Below, piece after piece: positions 47,401 through 58,265 of a stretch of DNA of 64,000 bases. This DNA is from Liolophura sinensis. Lineage: Eukaryota > Mollusca > Polyplacophora > Chitonida > Chitonidae. Made by a program: the position numbers and the translations under genes. The stretch lies in assembly GCF_032854445.1 (NCBI RefSeq), contig NC_088298.1:22279295-22343294 (forward strand), read 5' to 3'. The stretch's first letter is position 1; each line of letters starts with the position of its first letter. Below the pieces are notes generated by a model. That model had not been told where the DNA came from. It saw only the letters and a program-made list of their open reading frames with translations, and made no database searches.

Positions 47401-50400
47401 CCAGCATGATAGTGGGAAGGAACTCAGCAGAGCCCATGGAAAATCCACAACCATCTGTAGTTTGCTGACAAACCTTAGCGCAAATCTGCCCGTCTGAATG
47501 GAGGTGTGGCTAAAAACCAATCATGCTCCACAAGCGTGATGCTTCTGACAAGCCTGGCATTGAACTCAAAACACAACTGTTACCTTTCTTTGCATGTACC
47601 ATCAGCACCAACATACATGTACTAGAAAATGTTAACAGTAGAACTTCTCTTCCATAAGTTTTCCAGCATCAACGGGTACAATTAGTCACACCATCTGATA
47701 TTCTAATCAAAAGGTCAGGATCAAAACTATAATCTTCTTGTCAACGCAACATATTTGAAGCTGAATGTTCTAACTTCATTGAAATTTGACACCACAACAC
47801 AGAATTGGCAATCAAACTTTATAAATTTAAAACTGAAAGATTTTAAAAAGAGTTTAATTTGGATTACAACTTTAGGCTAATATCTGAAATCACTTTATGA
47901 GACAGGCCTCTGCATACATGTTACTTTGTACATATGATCCTATAAAATCGATGCATTTTTTGCTCTACTGCCCAAAACAGAATTGTTTTTCAATTTCAAA
48001 AATTTTGGGAAAAGAAATCATGCCTTGTCCCTGAATTTTTAAGAGTCGATCAAAAACGGGCCAATCTGGTCTCTTTTTCTTGATCACTGGTGCCCTAACA
48101 AGGAATTACAAGCATTCCTGATGTAACTATAGGCTTATACAAGCTGTATAAACAGAAGACCAGACTACTCACCTCTGATCTGTGATCCCTTTCCTTGGAA
48201 TCCTTGCCAGAGCTGGCCGACTCTTTAGCAGCCTTAGAAGCTCTGTCGTAACCACCGCCGTTAGCGTTGCTGCTAGATCCACCATAATGGTTGGCGCGCC
48301 AATCTCCCGGCGAGCTGGTGGAACCTGAAGACATTGTCCACCATAAAAATCATTGACTCAATGACTCACTGATTATGGCATTATGGTCTGAATTTTATTT
48401 CTTTTTTTTTTTGGAAGCAAAATATAACTTTTTGTGCTGACTTAAATCATTTCTTACAATGGGTTGACACAATTTTTTTGACTTAAACATGACAGGATAC
48501 ATGAAAAGGTGCTATGAAACAAAGAGAATGGTCTTAGCATAATGATAAAAGATATTCAAAAACAAAATAAATTTATTTCCAAGTCATATTTTTATATTTC
48601 TTAATAACCCATCTTTTTAAAGCACACACTGTATTTCCCTTCACTGGTCGCGAGTATTTGGTAATTACACCATCGATGAACATACTGGAAATGTGTGATC
48701 ACCTTAGCGCTCCAAATTCAGGGTTTTGCCCAAATAAAAGAGTTCTGACAGCTATCACTGTTGAGGTCACCACTGCAGGCTGCTTAATTTCCAGACAGAC
48801 TACTAGGGCCTTAGGAAAACTGTTAACAACCGATTCCACACTCCAGGAAGAAAGCTGAGGAGCTTTTTTACATTTTTATAAATTAGGTCACATCCTAAAC
48901 TCCATATTAAAAAAATAAGAACCAGGTGTTTAATGTATCCTTTATAAAAGCCCATAAATGTGCAACCATGACATGACATTTCATCCATGACGTGTGGTCA
49001 TTTCATCCATGACGTGGTCCTTTCATCCATGACGTGTGGTCATTTCATCCATGACATGTGGTCATTTCATCCATGACCTGTGGTCATTTCATCGATGACG
49101 TGGTCATTTCATCCATGACATAGCGATTTCAACGATGACGTGGTCATTTAATCCATGACATGGTCATTTCATCCATGACATGTGGTCATTTCATCGATGA
49201 CGTGTGGTCATTTCAACCATGATGTGTGGTCATTTCAACCATGACATAGTCATTTCAACTCCTGTTCATTACTGATGGTTGTAATCCTATTGGCTCCCAG
49301 TAAAAACAGAACATTTTGAAAGCAACTAAACATATCCTTTATCACCTAAAATAACAGAAAATGTTTCAAAATTTTCTTTTCAATGAAATTCACAAGCTGT
49401 CAATTCTTTTTTTTTAATTAAGAACTTTCCATGCTTTCAAGGATATATAAAATTTATTTATTTCACTGGTGCTTTACGCCATACTCAAGAACATGGTGGG
49501 AGGAAACTGGGTCGAACCCAGAGGAAACCAATGACCACGTGCAGGTTGCTGTGAGACCTTCCCATGTACGACCCGAGAGGAAGCCAGCATGAGCTGCACT
49601 TGAACTCACAACTATCGCGTTAGTGAGAGGCTCCTGTGTCATTGCGTCATGCTGGCACGCTAACCACTAGTCCCTGGTGCCAAACGTTGTGTATCCACAG
49701 AACATGTCAATATACATCATCTTAGTGCCAAACCTATGACACTGTAGAACAAGTCAAAATATATTTACCTTGCTGCAGCTTTTCTCGGCCTCTTTCAATA
49801 TACGAAGCTTTGTTAGCGTATCGAGGACTGCGGCGACTGCTGGGGCTGTCGTCTCTGTTTCTGAAGGATGGGGAGTCTCTCCGTGCGTACCTGTCAGGGT
49901 GACCCCCCTGGTGGTTTTTAGGCGGGTACTGGGTACTCTGAAAAAAAAAAAAAACCCATCAAAGTCCATGCTGACTGATATCCATATTTAAGAACACTTT
50001 TATTCAATGAGAGACATTAATATTGTATTAATTAATATTAATACTGTTATCAAGCATAATGATCAGCAATAGGTATTTAAAGAGCAGGCCAAGTTGTTGA
50101 TTTCAAGATATGGACAAAGCGGAAAACATACCACACACTGACAAGATTGACAAGAGATGGTGGCTTTGTTGATTAAGCAATTGAACAATAGATAAAACAT
50201 ACAATAGACGAAACATACACCAGTTAAACAATAACCTTTAGCATCTATTAGTGCCTATACTGAAACTTCACTCAGTGAATAAATAGAAGTTGTTATCCAT
50301 ATATTATTTTTGTTATCGGTGTTAGTACCTATACCAAAACGTCACTCAATGAATAAATGTAAGCTGTTATTCATATTTTTGTTTTGTTATCAAACTCAAC

Positions 50401-52682
50401 TTCTAAATGCTATTGATTTATTTATCTTTTTTTGATTGGTCTTTTATGCCACATTCAAGAATATTTCACTTATGCGACGGCAGCCAGCATTATGGTGGGA
50501 AGAGACCAGGCACAGCCTGGGGGGAAACCCAGGACCATCTGCAGGTTGCTAGAAAACCTTTCTACGTACTGCTGAAGAAAATGCTATTGAAAGAAGTCAT
50601 ATAAACTGTGTGTCAACAGACCACAGGTTTGGACTTTTTGGCTGCTGTAAAGCAGAGATTTGCAAGTAGTTTCATGCCATTTAGACTATTTTTATCGTCA
50701 TGTCTGAGGGAGTTAAACAGCATGCTCCCGAATCTCTCTAGTCTTGATTAATGGAATTATCTAGGCTACGCAACGTCATCAGCTTCATCAGGACTTGCTG
50801 CTTAGAAATCTCATGAAATGCCGTGCCAAACTAGTATTACAGTCTATGTCGATTTCTTCCCACCTCTCTACAAGATCTTACTGCCGGTTACCACGGAGGA
50901 CAACTTGAAATATTTTGTAAATATCTGGGTGGTTTGAGTTTGGTTGCATGGCTTCAAACCCATAGTATGCATTTTCAATCTGGGAAAATGGAATAAATGT
51001 CTGCATCTTGCAAAGTGGTTGTCTTTGTTTCAAAGAAATTATGCAGATATCTGGTGTTTACATCTCATCTATTAATAACATGCTTCATGTACACAGGCTA
51101 AAGAAATTAATGACGCAGCACTTGGCTGCAGTTGAGCCGGGCAAGATTTCTAAGAAAATCACTGCATCTTCAAATGTCAGTAAAACTGAAAGTTACCACC
51201 TTCGCAGTGATCAACTACATGTTCATCAACCTCTGCGCTGGAAACTTATCCAGAAGTTGCAACTTCACTGTATAATCCACCCCCATATAGTAACGTCAAT
51301 TTTTGGGTTATAAATTTAACCAGAAAATCTTGCTGAAAATCACAACATTTTGAAGTTGTTATGTTTCCTTGGTGGTTTAGGCCCTGCTTCAACTCATTAA
51401 GTTCAAAATGAGCATACCGCAGTCCTCAACTGAACACTGCTTACCCTGTGTTGTTTACCACCTAATTACAACAACAACACTTCCTTGTTTCACATATTTT
51501 GGGCATATTTTTTAATAAATTATGCCGATTTTTCTTCTGAATTTCAAGGAAGCATGCTGATTCACATTTTGCCATAGTCCCTAAGCCAGTCTGTCAAGTC
51601 TGATCAGAAGGATCAAAACAAATGAAAATTGTGTTTTGTGTCCAGCAGTCAAATTGAACAATATGTCAGTTTTGACATTCACACAACACATTGGTAAAAT
51701 TCTGTCAAACAGCCTTGAACACATCATGGCACTTGTCGTTCGCTGCAACACTCGGTTAGTTGATACTTTTTTTTATGTAAACAAGGCTTTCTTTGACATC
51801 TGATTTGTGTCTTCCTTTTGAAGTCCACTGCAGGACATGTCGTATGACCTCACCCATGTGGACTTCCTTCTTCACTAACCTGATACAGACGGGTGTCCTT
51901 TCTGTCGTAGTACCTGTAAAATACAATGTGAAATTATGAAAAGATCACAGCAGATGCCAAAAATCTGACAAATTTCGGATGAATTTTATTGAAATTTGCA
52001 GATTTGACAACAAACATGGCGGAAAATTCCCAACATTGAGAAACCACAAAAATTCCGACTGCAGTACGGTCATTACCCATCATTGATGAGGCGTGGATGT
52101 TTCCTTGCATGCATTACCATTAATGCTATTATAAAGGGGGTACTTTGCAGTACACTGAAGTGTAATTCAGGATAAAAATAACGCTAAAATCATGTGTATT
52201 AAATTCTCTCTCAAGCCTCCAGACGCCATGACACAGAGAGCTTTCGCCAAGATTCGGTGAGTACCGACACACAAGAAAACTTGACTTGAAATGCTGAAAA
52301 CATGAAATTAACCTTGAATTTATATATAAATCATTTCTGAATACATCGTACAGAAAAAAGAGTAAATTTTATTAACAACTCCCACAAATTATCGCGATAA
52401 TTTCACGTTCCCTTCTCCTAGATGCGGTTAATCTTTCGACAATACAGCCGAATCGAGGAGAATGCGTAAACGTCCTTATAACGTCTGCAATGTTTTGGTT
52501 GTCGAAAATTACTAATTTGCAACCCTTGTGAGGTACAGTATTTTCTGAATGTGTTATCAAGGAGATTTTTTTATTGCGTTATACACTTTTCAGATTATAG
52601 TTCATTGAATGTTCTGGTTTTCATGCCTATATCAAACGAAAATTTAGACTTTCTCTACTTACTTGACTGCGGGATTGACCAT
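31166..52682 (-). CDS. WAC: WAC, WW domain-containing adaptor with coiled coil
   Basis: Complete gene read right to left. Its exons are 52682-52663, 51913-51880, 49937-49769, 48324-48173, 46975-46848, 46159-46077, 45041-44634, 36156-35881, 34308-34252, 33555-33312, 32119-31945 and 31327-31166. All eleven junctions have AG/GT sites and matching phases. The total is 1908 nt, or 635 residues plus stop; vertebrate WAC is about 650. The short N-terminus MVNPAVKYYDRKD resembles the MVM...DRR start of WAC. The WW domain is at about 137-165 with W137, YYY, W159 and P162. The C-terminus has [19 protein letters not shown] and the RSLVR/LHEQR coiled coil. Family knowledge: WAC is nuclear, contacts RNA polymerase II through WW and RNF20/40 through the coiled coil, promotes H2B monoubiquitination, and also has mTORC1 and autophagy roles. 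The Ser/Arg-rich middle is poorly conserved, and a small extra exon in the 8.5-kb intron cannot be excluded. Confidence 0.95.
31665..31900 (-). repeat. Degenerate minisatellite in last WAC intron
   Basis: Repeated CACATATTCTGAGCTCGCAC / ACATGCAGGGCTCACTTGCA blocks, about 50-60 bp per cycle, with changing order. Minus-strand open frames here are repeat-derived. Confidence 0.75.
31945..32119 (-). CDS. WAC: WAC exon 11 (conserved C-terminal region)
   Basis: The acceptor is TGTACAG and the donor is GTGAGT. It contains [20 protein letters not shown] and QADHAERQ, clear counterparts of the most conserved C-terminal block of WAC (LTP.LA.HF.E.LI.HVQGW.ADHAE.Q). Confidence 0.95.
32230..32790. repeat. 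Dispersed repeat shared with 48690-48960
   Basis: The common blocks are GTCATCATTGCAAGCTACTT / GTCACCACTGCAGGCTGCTT, AATTTCCGGACTGACCGCTG / AATTTCCAGACAGACTACTA, and a CCTTTAAACAG / CCTTTATAAAAG end. Confidence 0.5.
32911..32942 (+). repeat. (TA)n microsatellite
   Basis: Perfect TA dinucleotide run in a WAC intron, flanked by CATATATACATG-type sequence. A shorter (AT)n run is at 41400-41420. Confidence 0.95.
33312..33555 (-). CDS. WAC: WAC exon 10
   Basis: The acceptor is GTTTTCCAG and the donor is GTATGT. About 81 residues, Ser/Gln/His-rich (for example [18 protein letters not shown]). It is the region before the conserved C-terminus. Confidence 0.8.
34252..34308 (-). CDS. WAC: WAC exon 9 (short helix)
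   Basis: A 57-nt exon between AAATCAG and GTAAGA. It encodes [18 protein letters not shown], a predicted amphipathic helix. Phases 1 in and 1 out match both neighbours. Confidence 0.8.
34980..35100 (-). repeat. SINE S1 3' half
   Basis: On + it reads CGATTGATGTTTTACGCCGT, ACTCAAGAATATTTCACTTA, CACGACGGCGGCCAGCATTA. It lies in the WAC intron between exons 8 and 9. A related SINE end follows at 35290-35440. Confidence 0.75.
35881..36156 (-). CDS. WAC: WAC exon 8 (Pro/Ser/Thr-rich)
   Basis: The acceptor is ATTTCCAG and the donor is GTGGGT. The product starts [16 protein letters not shown] and continues Ser/Pro/Thr-rich, as in the central WAC linker. It joins in phase to exon 7 across an 8.5-kb intron. 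Confidence 0.8.
36890..37443 (+). repeat. MITE family M1, copy 2 (best preserved)
   Basis: Starts CTAAAGGAGAAGAAAATTTAAA and ends AGTTTTCTTCTCCTTTAATG. It lies in the large WAC intron. Inside, a CCAAT box is followed by a short open frame (ATG at 37275, product [20 protein letters not shown] and onwards, stop near 37410). Confidence 0.8.
37444..40130. other. Inside the large WAC intron, little recognised
   Basis: A partial M5 element at about 39140-39235 (AAAGAGATACAGAATCATTT). A small ATT run lies at 37690-37712. No splice-flanked open frame was found. Confidence 0.35.
40135..40270 (+). repeat. SINE S2 copy
   Basis: TTGGCCCATTGTCAGTATAA, GTGGGGTGTCTGGGGCGTCT and CATTGGCGGCATGGACTCGC. The last block contains the motif amplified in the array at 6050-6410. 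Confidence 0.7.
41435..41640 (+). repeat. MITE M3 copy
   Basis: CTCTAAAGCACTTTTTTCTA to GTTGAAAAGGTTGAAGTATT. The left terminal part is truncated next to the (AT)n run. Confidence 0.65.
41641..43184. other. WAC intron, nothing recognised
   Basis: Open frames here (for example the right part of 41461-41940) start inside the M3 element and have no domain signature. Confidence 0.35.
43185..43395 (+). repeat. MITE M3 copy
   Basis: ATTCAAACTTTTTGACCTCT to GTGGTTGTTGGAAAGAATTA. The core is AGTTCTCTCAAAAAGGATTC. Confidence 0.6.
43735..43945 (-). repeat. TTTCACCTGAA-family repeat copy
   Basis: On + it ends AATCACCTGAAAAATGCTGA then ACTTAAGGTGAAATACAGTA; reverse of 27930-28090. Confidence 0.55.
44634..45041 (-). 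CDS. WAC: WAC exon 7 (large low-complexity exon)
   Basis: 408 nt between ATGAACAG and GTAAGG. The product is rich in Gly, Ser, Arg, His and Tyr (for example [20 protein letters not shown]) and is likely disordered. A second AG at 45016-45015 could give a shorter exon, but its phase does not match exon 6. Confidence 0.8.
45240..46060. other. WAC intron 6 with TTTAAACC-rich tract
   Basis: At 45620-45980 short motifs such as TTTAATCCAG, GGTTTAAAG, AGATTAAAT and TTTAAACCAGCTTAA recur in both orientations, suggesting a decayed palindromic element. No exon other than those of WAC. Confidence 0.35.
46077..46159 (-). CDS. WAC: WAC exon 6 (Ser/Arg-rich)
   Basis: The acceptor is TTTTAG and the donor is GTAAGT. 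The 83 nt encode a [19 protein letters not shown]-type segment. It fits between phase 2 and phase 1 neighbours. Confidence 0.85.
46848..46975 (-). CDS. WAC: WAC exon 5 (WW domain)
   Basis: The 42 codons encode [18 protein letters not shown] followed by [12 protein letters not shown], essentially the WAC WW domain with both Trp residues 22 positions apart and the terminal Pro. This exon identifies the gene. The donor is GTAAGT, phase 2. Confidence 0.97.
47340..47480 (-). repeat. SINE S1 3' half
   Basis: On + it reads TTTATGCCGTACGCAAGAAT, GACCAGCATGATAGTGGGAA and CATCTGTAGTTTGCTGACAA. WAC intron 4. Confidence 0.7.
48173..48324 (-). CDS. WAC: WAC exon 4 (Gly/Ser/Asn-rich)
   Basis: The acceptor is TCTTCAG and the donor is GTGAGT. 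It encodes a low-complexity segment ending in [11 protein letters not shown], just before the WW exon. Phase 1 in, phase 0 out. Confidence 0.85.
48985..49260 (+). repeat. 20-22-bp minisatellite (CATTTCATCCATGACGTGTGGT)
   Basis: About thirteen units. The variable part is GTGTGGT, GTGGT or ATGT between TCATTTCATCCATGAC cores. WAC intron 3. Confidence 0.9.
49455..49680 (-). repeat. SINE S1 copy
   Basis: On + it reads TGCTTTACGCCATACTCAAG, GGTGGGAGGAAACTGGGTCG, AGCTGCACTTGAACTCACAA and the head CTGGCACGCTAACCACTAG. A 24-bp central deletion removes the AATATTTCACTTA block. Confidence 0.75.
49769..49937 (-). CDS. WAC: WAC exon 3 (Arg/Ser-rich)
   Basis: The acceptor follows a long T tract (seen as A's at 49941-49954 on +). 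The donor is GTAAAT. The 56 codons contain [26 protein letters not shown]. The SRRSPRY stretch is similar to the NKMLRRSDSPENKY region of WAC N-termini. Confidence 0.85.
50408..50572 (-). repeat. SINE S1 3' half
   Basis: On + it reads TTGGTCTTTTATGCCACATT, CAAGAATATTTCACTTATGC and CATCTGCAGGTTGCTAGAAA. WAC intron 2. Confidence 0.75.
50573..51879. other. WAC intron 2, nothing recognised
   Basis: A 101-codon + frame at 51008-51313 has no domain and no splice support. Confidence 0.35.
51880..51913 (-). CDS. WAC: WAC exon 2
   Basis: A 34-nt micro-exon lies between TTTTACAG and GTTAGT. It encodes [11 protein letters not shown], matching the charged N-terminal segment of WAC. It is found only because both splice sites and both phases fit. 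Confidence 0.85.
52663..52682 (-). CDS. WAC: WAC exon 1 (start codon)
   Basis: There are 20 nt from ATG at 52682 to a GTAAGT donor. It encodes MVNPAV plus two bases of a Lys codon completed by exon 2. This start was chosen because it follows the MVM-type WAC N-terminus, phases perfectly into exon 2, and has a consensus donor. The 5' leader lies above 52682, with no obvious TATA box. Confidence 0.8.
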
Positions 52683-55600
52683 GTGAGTGCGCGTTGTCAC
52701 GTAACAATCGACATGAGTCACTAGCCTAGCGGTTTTCTGCTTGGTTGTTGGTTTTTTAAAGTAGATACATTTAATTAGAGTTATGAAATAATACCGCATG
52801 TTTTAATTTTTAAGGTGAACGCACTGGTGTAATCCATGGAAAACAATACAGTCATACAAAGGAATTTTAAAACCACGATTTGACAGGTTGGAACAAGCGT
52901 GTATTCCGAATTGGTTTAAGTTTCTGCAACACTGAGCAGCCAATAACTGTCATAATGTAATGGCAAATATTCCTTCTGACATGGCTGATTATTCATCAGG
53001 TGACAGGGTTATTTACATGGCAGTGTTTCTCCTTTACCAAACAGTTGGTCCCGATCTGTCAAAATAATATATTGTACAGGACATTGTCCTTGTTTTGCTG
53101 CTAATTTCCATGTCTATCTGTGCAGACATTTTGGGATTTGTAAAGTTGAGGTTGATGTAACATGGCGAAGTAATGTCAGTTCATTGGCAAATCTGCTGTT
53201 CACAACAACCATCAAAGTAGACAAGAAATTGGCTGTCAGCTATTAATATTGGGTATAAGGTCTATTTCATAGCAGAGAAGACATCTACGGGTAAGGTATC
53301 TGTGCCAGATCGAGCTTTGCTTAAACTTGCTAAAAATTATGATCCAAATCTTACACGCCATGGACAATTTTTATCTCATTCTGTGGTGTATGTGAGTTGT
53401 AACACCATGATATCGCGCTTCTGCCCTTCTGGCAAATGTTCTGTCATCATTTTACCTGTGAAGCTATTGTTTACGTGCACTTGTCAAAGGGTCAGTTTCT
53501 TGTCATTTTCAGGTTCCCACACTTTTACCTCACATCGTTGTCCACCTTATGCATGTTGAGCTGTTTCATAGTCTGGAATGCTTGTGACATTGGTTCTGAC
53601 ATTTTTGATGATGTCAGTGTCTCAACATGATTGTTGTACATGTACCAATAGGGTTTAGGGTAGACATCGTGTCACACGTCACATGGCTCAAAACAGGCCT
53701 TATATTCGAGTTTGGCGGATATTTTCTGAAGAAATATCCAATAAATGTCAGTGGTGATGGTTGCAAAAGCAGCATAAATGTCTTAGCTTGTGAACAAACT
53801 ATGTTTTAAGTGGATTTTGATATTAAGTAACGCATTTACTGATGGGGTATGTAAATATACATGTAGGTACGATGTGATACTGTTGTTTGGTCTAAGGATC
53901 TCAGCGGTATCTGCGTATCAGTAAATTAAGACATCTTTAGATCAGATATTCAGGCTACCGTCGAAAGTATCAGCGTTGTCTATATTATGGCCTATATGTC
54001 TGTTTCACAGAAGTTCTTTATATAACATATAACATAGTCTGAGATTCCTCTGGCGTTAGCTTTGGCAAAAGTTTGTTTGGCCAAAGATGTCTCATTTTTA
54101 CACTTGCACACGTTCTTTTTGTTCTAACTGTATCCACTTGCACGCCAGTTATATATTGAGACAACTTAGTGTCAGGTACAATAGTAAATTAATTGTCTGT
54201 TAAGTTTAAAAAAATGCGTTATACAGTTATTAAGTATCAGTAAAAAATTCATGTGCGATGACAACTTTCCTTAGTGATGGGGGCCATCATTTGTATTTGA
54301 ACACGCCCTCAGTTTCTCTCTAGCTGTCTTTTGGCTGCCATACCCAAGCTACCTTTTCAGCCAGTTTACCTACACTGCAACTGGGTATCAAACTAACCTC
54401 AATTAATAACCTCTATGAACCTCATGACATCCTTCCAAAACCTAGAACCAGTGCTCTTTAAAATTCTTTTAGATATTCTCTGATGACATTGTGGAACTGA
54501 CTACCTATACATGTTAAAAAATCACAGAATGTTAATGTTTTGTAAAAAAAAAAATGGAAGTGTTATTCACGTCAAAATATGTCCCTGTTGATTAAGTATG
54601 AAATTGTCTATGATACATTGTATTGTCTGTACTACTTTGTATTGTCTGTACTACATTGTATTGTCTGTACTACATTGTATTGTCTGTACTACATTGTATA
54701 CACAGGCATGAGGATTTCAGAATTGCTTGGACCACTTTTTTGGATCAGTGTACTTTTAACCTGGTAAATGTTGGGATATGATTTTTCGGTTCTCAAGAAG
54801 TTCTGCTATGGGAACCGATATCCCTGTAACAATTTTAATATTAATGACATTTCATCAAATAAATTTTGGTCTTTCTTGCAGATCTAATTATCATTTGCTT
54901 TGTAAAGTAAAAATTACCATAATTACTCAACCTTTTTGTTTAAAATGGATGAACTGTCACTGAATGATTGAGGTATCGGACTGCAAACTATGCAAAAAAG
55001 ATTGGAGAGGACTGGGTGCTCTAAACTTTGTCAGTTTGAGTTATCTCCCCTACCAGAAGAGTACAGTGCAACATGTGTTAAAGGCAACTTCCACAACAGC
55101 CTTCTAATCAAACGCAACTCAGAATTCGAATTTCATATGAATTAGTTAACTTTTTTGGTCAAGGACCTTGACTGCCTTTCTGTCATTCATGAAATTCATC
55201 GGCTCTGCTACTTCCTGTCAATCGTGGCATATATATCATTGCAGACTCGCTGTATGTATACTCGTGATGGTCAATTTCAAGTGATGGTCATATTTTGCCC
55301 CTGTGTGATGTCATGCCATTAAAAATGGATACACCATAAAACCAATATTTCTATATTATAAGCCAAAACGAACAATGTACAATACCGGTTTTAATACTTT
55401 GAAATTTTTTCACAGATTAGAAAACCATTAGAAATTCAGTTTATATTAATTTGTCTCATTTAACCATGTTTTTAAGACCCAGAGACTTTAGCACTGATGT
55501 AGTAGCTTTTAGAATGTGTCGGTTCTGAAATTTGACCCTTTTCTTTTTTGTCTTTCTACAGTGTGTGTCACATTTTGATTCTCCATTTCCTTTCCTGTCA

Positions 55601-55690
55601 TTTTAAGATGGAATCCTAACTTGTTAACCAAGGCAGTTGTGTTTTCTTAATTCCCTGACGGGGGTTATCAGCTGACAAAAAGACATGCAG
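52683..55690. other. Upstream of WAC; no gene recognised
   Basis: Should contain the WAC 5' leader and promoter close to 52683, but no TATA box or other core element stands out. A 19-bp tandem repeat (TATTGTCTGTACTACATTG, about five units) lies at 54610-54695. Confidence 0.4.
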
Positions 55691-55692
55691 CA

Positions 55693-55937
55693 GACGTAGT
55701 TAGCATGCCAGCACGGTGCAATAACCTAGGAGCTTCCCACCAATGCGGTCGCTGCGAGTTCAAGTCCACCTCATGCTGGCTTCCTCTCTGGTCGTAGGTG
55801 GGAAGGTCCGACAGCGACCTGCAGATGGTCGTGAATTTCCCTTGGGCTCTACCCAGTTAATACTGGCTGCCACCGTATAAATGAAATATTCTTGAGTATG
55901 GCGTAAAACACCAATCAAACAAATAACCAAGTAAAAC
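55693..55937 (+). repeat. SINE S1, near full length
   Basis: Head GTTAGCATGCCAGCACGGTG, B box GCGAGTTCAAGTCCACC, 3' end AAATATTCTTGAGTATGGCG and a degenerate tail. Confidence 0.8.
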
Positions 55938-56394
55938 ACATGGATAAACCTCCTGGTGGCTTCCTTAATTCCATTTGTCAATAAACTGTGCACCACTGTT
56001 TGTGCAGCTCTCTGCCCATGTAGGCGGCGTGGCCCTATTTATGCCCATGGGGGAAGGGGTTTATAAACACGTTCAGGTTTCGCTTAATAAAACACCACTG
56101 TAGGCTTTCCTGGAGCAATATAGTTTGTTGCAAATAATATTTTAGTGTAATAGGTTGATCTGTTCTCACTTACATGTAAATTGGAGAAGTAATAGTTCTT
56201 GATTAAAATTAATTGGAATGGAATTATTAAGGATGAAATTTGTCACAGTTGTCACACTGTAGCCAGCAACATGGTTATTTCCTCCCTTCCCAGCAGTTTT
56301 TGTGTAGTGTTTTGGAATACTTCTATAATTCAACATAATTCTTTGAAATTTGGCAAACTTTTCACTGAATACTCTTCCACATATTTTGATGTCT

Positions 56395-56985
56395 TTTCTA
56401 GTTTTAGAGGAGAAAAAAATTTAAATATCAAACAAATACCACTGAAAAGAGTATGCATTTCCTCGCAGGTGCATGCCAAACAAAAAAATTCTAATATGTA
56501 CATGTACCTCAAGTTGATAAATTTTAAATAAAGTCAGTGCCAAAATCTGCTGTGGGCGACTCCATTTTGCCTAAGAACTAGTCCTGAAGTCTTCTGTGTT
56601 AGGAAGGGAATTGCTGCCGGAAACCACCTAAGTGCAGTTCGTACATTTCCAGTAGAACTCTTTCTTCCAAGAAGGTAGCGAACAGTACAGTTCATTTTCC
56701 GCTTGATGATCGGGAAACCAAAATGATGGACGTAGGTTCCAAGTTTACATGAACAAGCCGGCAGTTTTAACGACTCTCATTGGCTGAGAGGCAAAACGCC
56801 CCCAGCATAATTTACAGCGTGTTAAAGATGGAGGACTGAGAAATTTATGCCAGCTTTGCTGTTTTCAGACTTTACGTGTATGGCTAGGAAAAATCGCAAA
56901 ATTATGCAGCAGGCACCAGCAGATGGAAAAAAAATGTGCTCTTTTCAGCCTACTGTGTCATTGTTTAAAGTTTTCTTCTCCTTTA
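56395..56985 (+). repeat. MITE family M1, copy 3
   Basis: Same element and orientation as the copy at 36890. The ends are AGAGGAGAAAAAAATTTAAA and AGTTTTCTTCTCCTTTAAAC. The internal frame is altered near its start but still reads MPALLFSDFTCMARKNRKIM. Confidence 0.75.
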
Positions 56986-57204
56986 AACAGTGCATGTATT
57001 ATGAAGTTTTTGAAAGGTTTTACTTGAAATGATCATTCGGAAAAATCCAAGGTGAATATTAAAAATCTTATTGTTTTTAGCATTTATTTTAATAAGTAAT
57101 TAACTATTCACTTGGACAATAAAAATTTGAAGATGTTGAAAAGTGGTAAAAAAGCACATATACATGTAACACTGTAATAAAATAACAACTTTTTATTTTA
57201 CGCA

Positions 57205-57298
57205 CGGTTTCCTCCCACCATAATGCTGGCTGCCGTCGTATAAGTGAAATATTCTTTAGTACGGCATAAAACACCAATCAAATAAATAAATAAATATA
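57205..57298 (+). repeat. SINE S1 3' end
   Basis: GGTTTCCTCCCACCATAATG to AGTACGGCATAAAACACCAA and (AAAT)n. 5'-truncated. Confidence 0.8.
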
Positions 57299-57639
57299 TT
57301 TTATCATTTTTTCATTATTCTCTTGAATCTGAGAGATAAATTTTCAACGTAATTTGGAAATCAGCAGTTTATTAACTTTCAAAATGTACATAGCAACTCC
57401 ACCGTAGTATCCTTTACGCTATGCTAACATACTCTCATTTGTTAATATTGCGTCATCAAATTGATCTTCAATGGCCTTCACAGCTGGACAAGAACAGCAG
57501 TCATTTTTTCTTGTTGACATACATCGCAATTTGACAGAAACACCAGCTTCCAATTGTCCATCTTATTTGTTGATGGACTTTTAACTGGAATGTGGTTACT
57601 GTTTCATTGGATTCAGTACATTTGTTGGAAGAATGCCAG

Positions 57640-57800
57640 GATCAGATGCTAGCACCTTGGCACCTTCATTGCTTTGCACTTAGTCACCTTTATTATTCCA
57701 CACATTGATTCTTTCATTGCTTCACACCTTTAAACATCTTGATTGCTTTCCACCTAGTCACCTTCATTACTTCACACCTTGACTCCTTCATTTAATCACA
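57640..57800 (+). repeat. Degenerate ~30-40-bp tandem repeat
   Basis: CACCTTCATTGCTTTGCAC-type blocks with ACCTTGATT/GACTCC variants recur about five times. Confidence 0.5.
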
Positions 57801-58011
57801 CCAGTCATGTTTGATTGCTCTCAGAGCTGAGCGCCAAGCAAGGCAGCAGTCAGTGCCATTTTTACATGTCTAGTGACTTTTGATCATATGTCCCCGACGT
57901 TGAGACAGATGCTGTAAATATTACTCTGTCACTGAAGCTGTCTTAGCCCCTCTATGTAAAATAAATGAAGGTCCAAATAACGCCCTAAGCCAGAGAATCA
58001 AGACATTTGAT

Positions 58012-58175
58012 TTATTTTTATTTATTTCGATTTGTGTTTAATGCCGGCAATATTTAATTCTCGGCAATATTTCACTTATACGACGGCAGCCAGCATTATT
58101 GTGAGAGGAAACCGAGCAGAGCCCAGGGGAAACCCTGGGCCATCCACAGGTTGCTGGCAGACCTTCCCACGTACG
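58012..58175 (-). repeat. SINE S1 3' half
   Basis: On + it reads TTCTCGGCAATATTTCACTT, ATACGACGGCAGCCAGCATT and CATCCACAGGTTGCTGGCAG. It lies head to head with the copy at 58266. Confidence 0.75.
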
Positions 58176-58265
58176 GTCAAGACATTTGAGAAAAGACTGT
58201 ATAATGTTATCTCACAGATTAGCTCTGTAATTGGTTTGATAATATTATTGATGTTAATAAAAAAC

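Noticed and set aside
53302-53559. 85-codon + frame upstream of WAC
   Set aside because: Cys/Ser/Phe-rich with no domain, no splice sites in phase, and AT-rich surroundings. Not distinguishable from chance.
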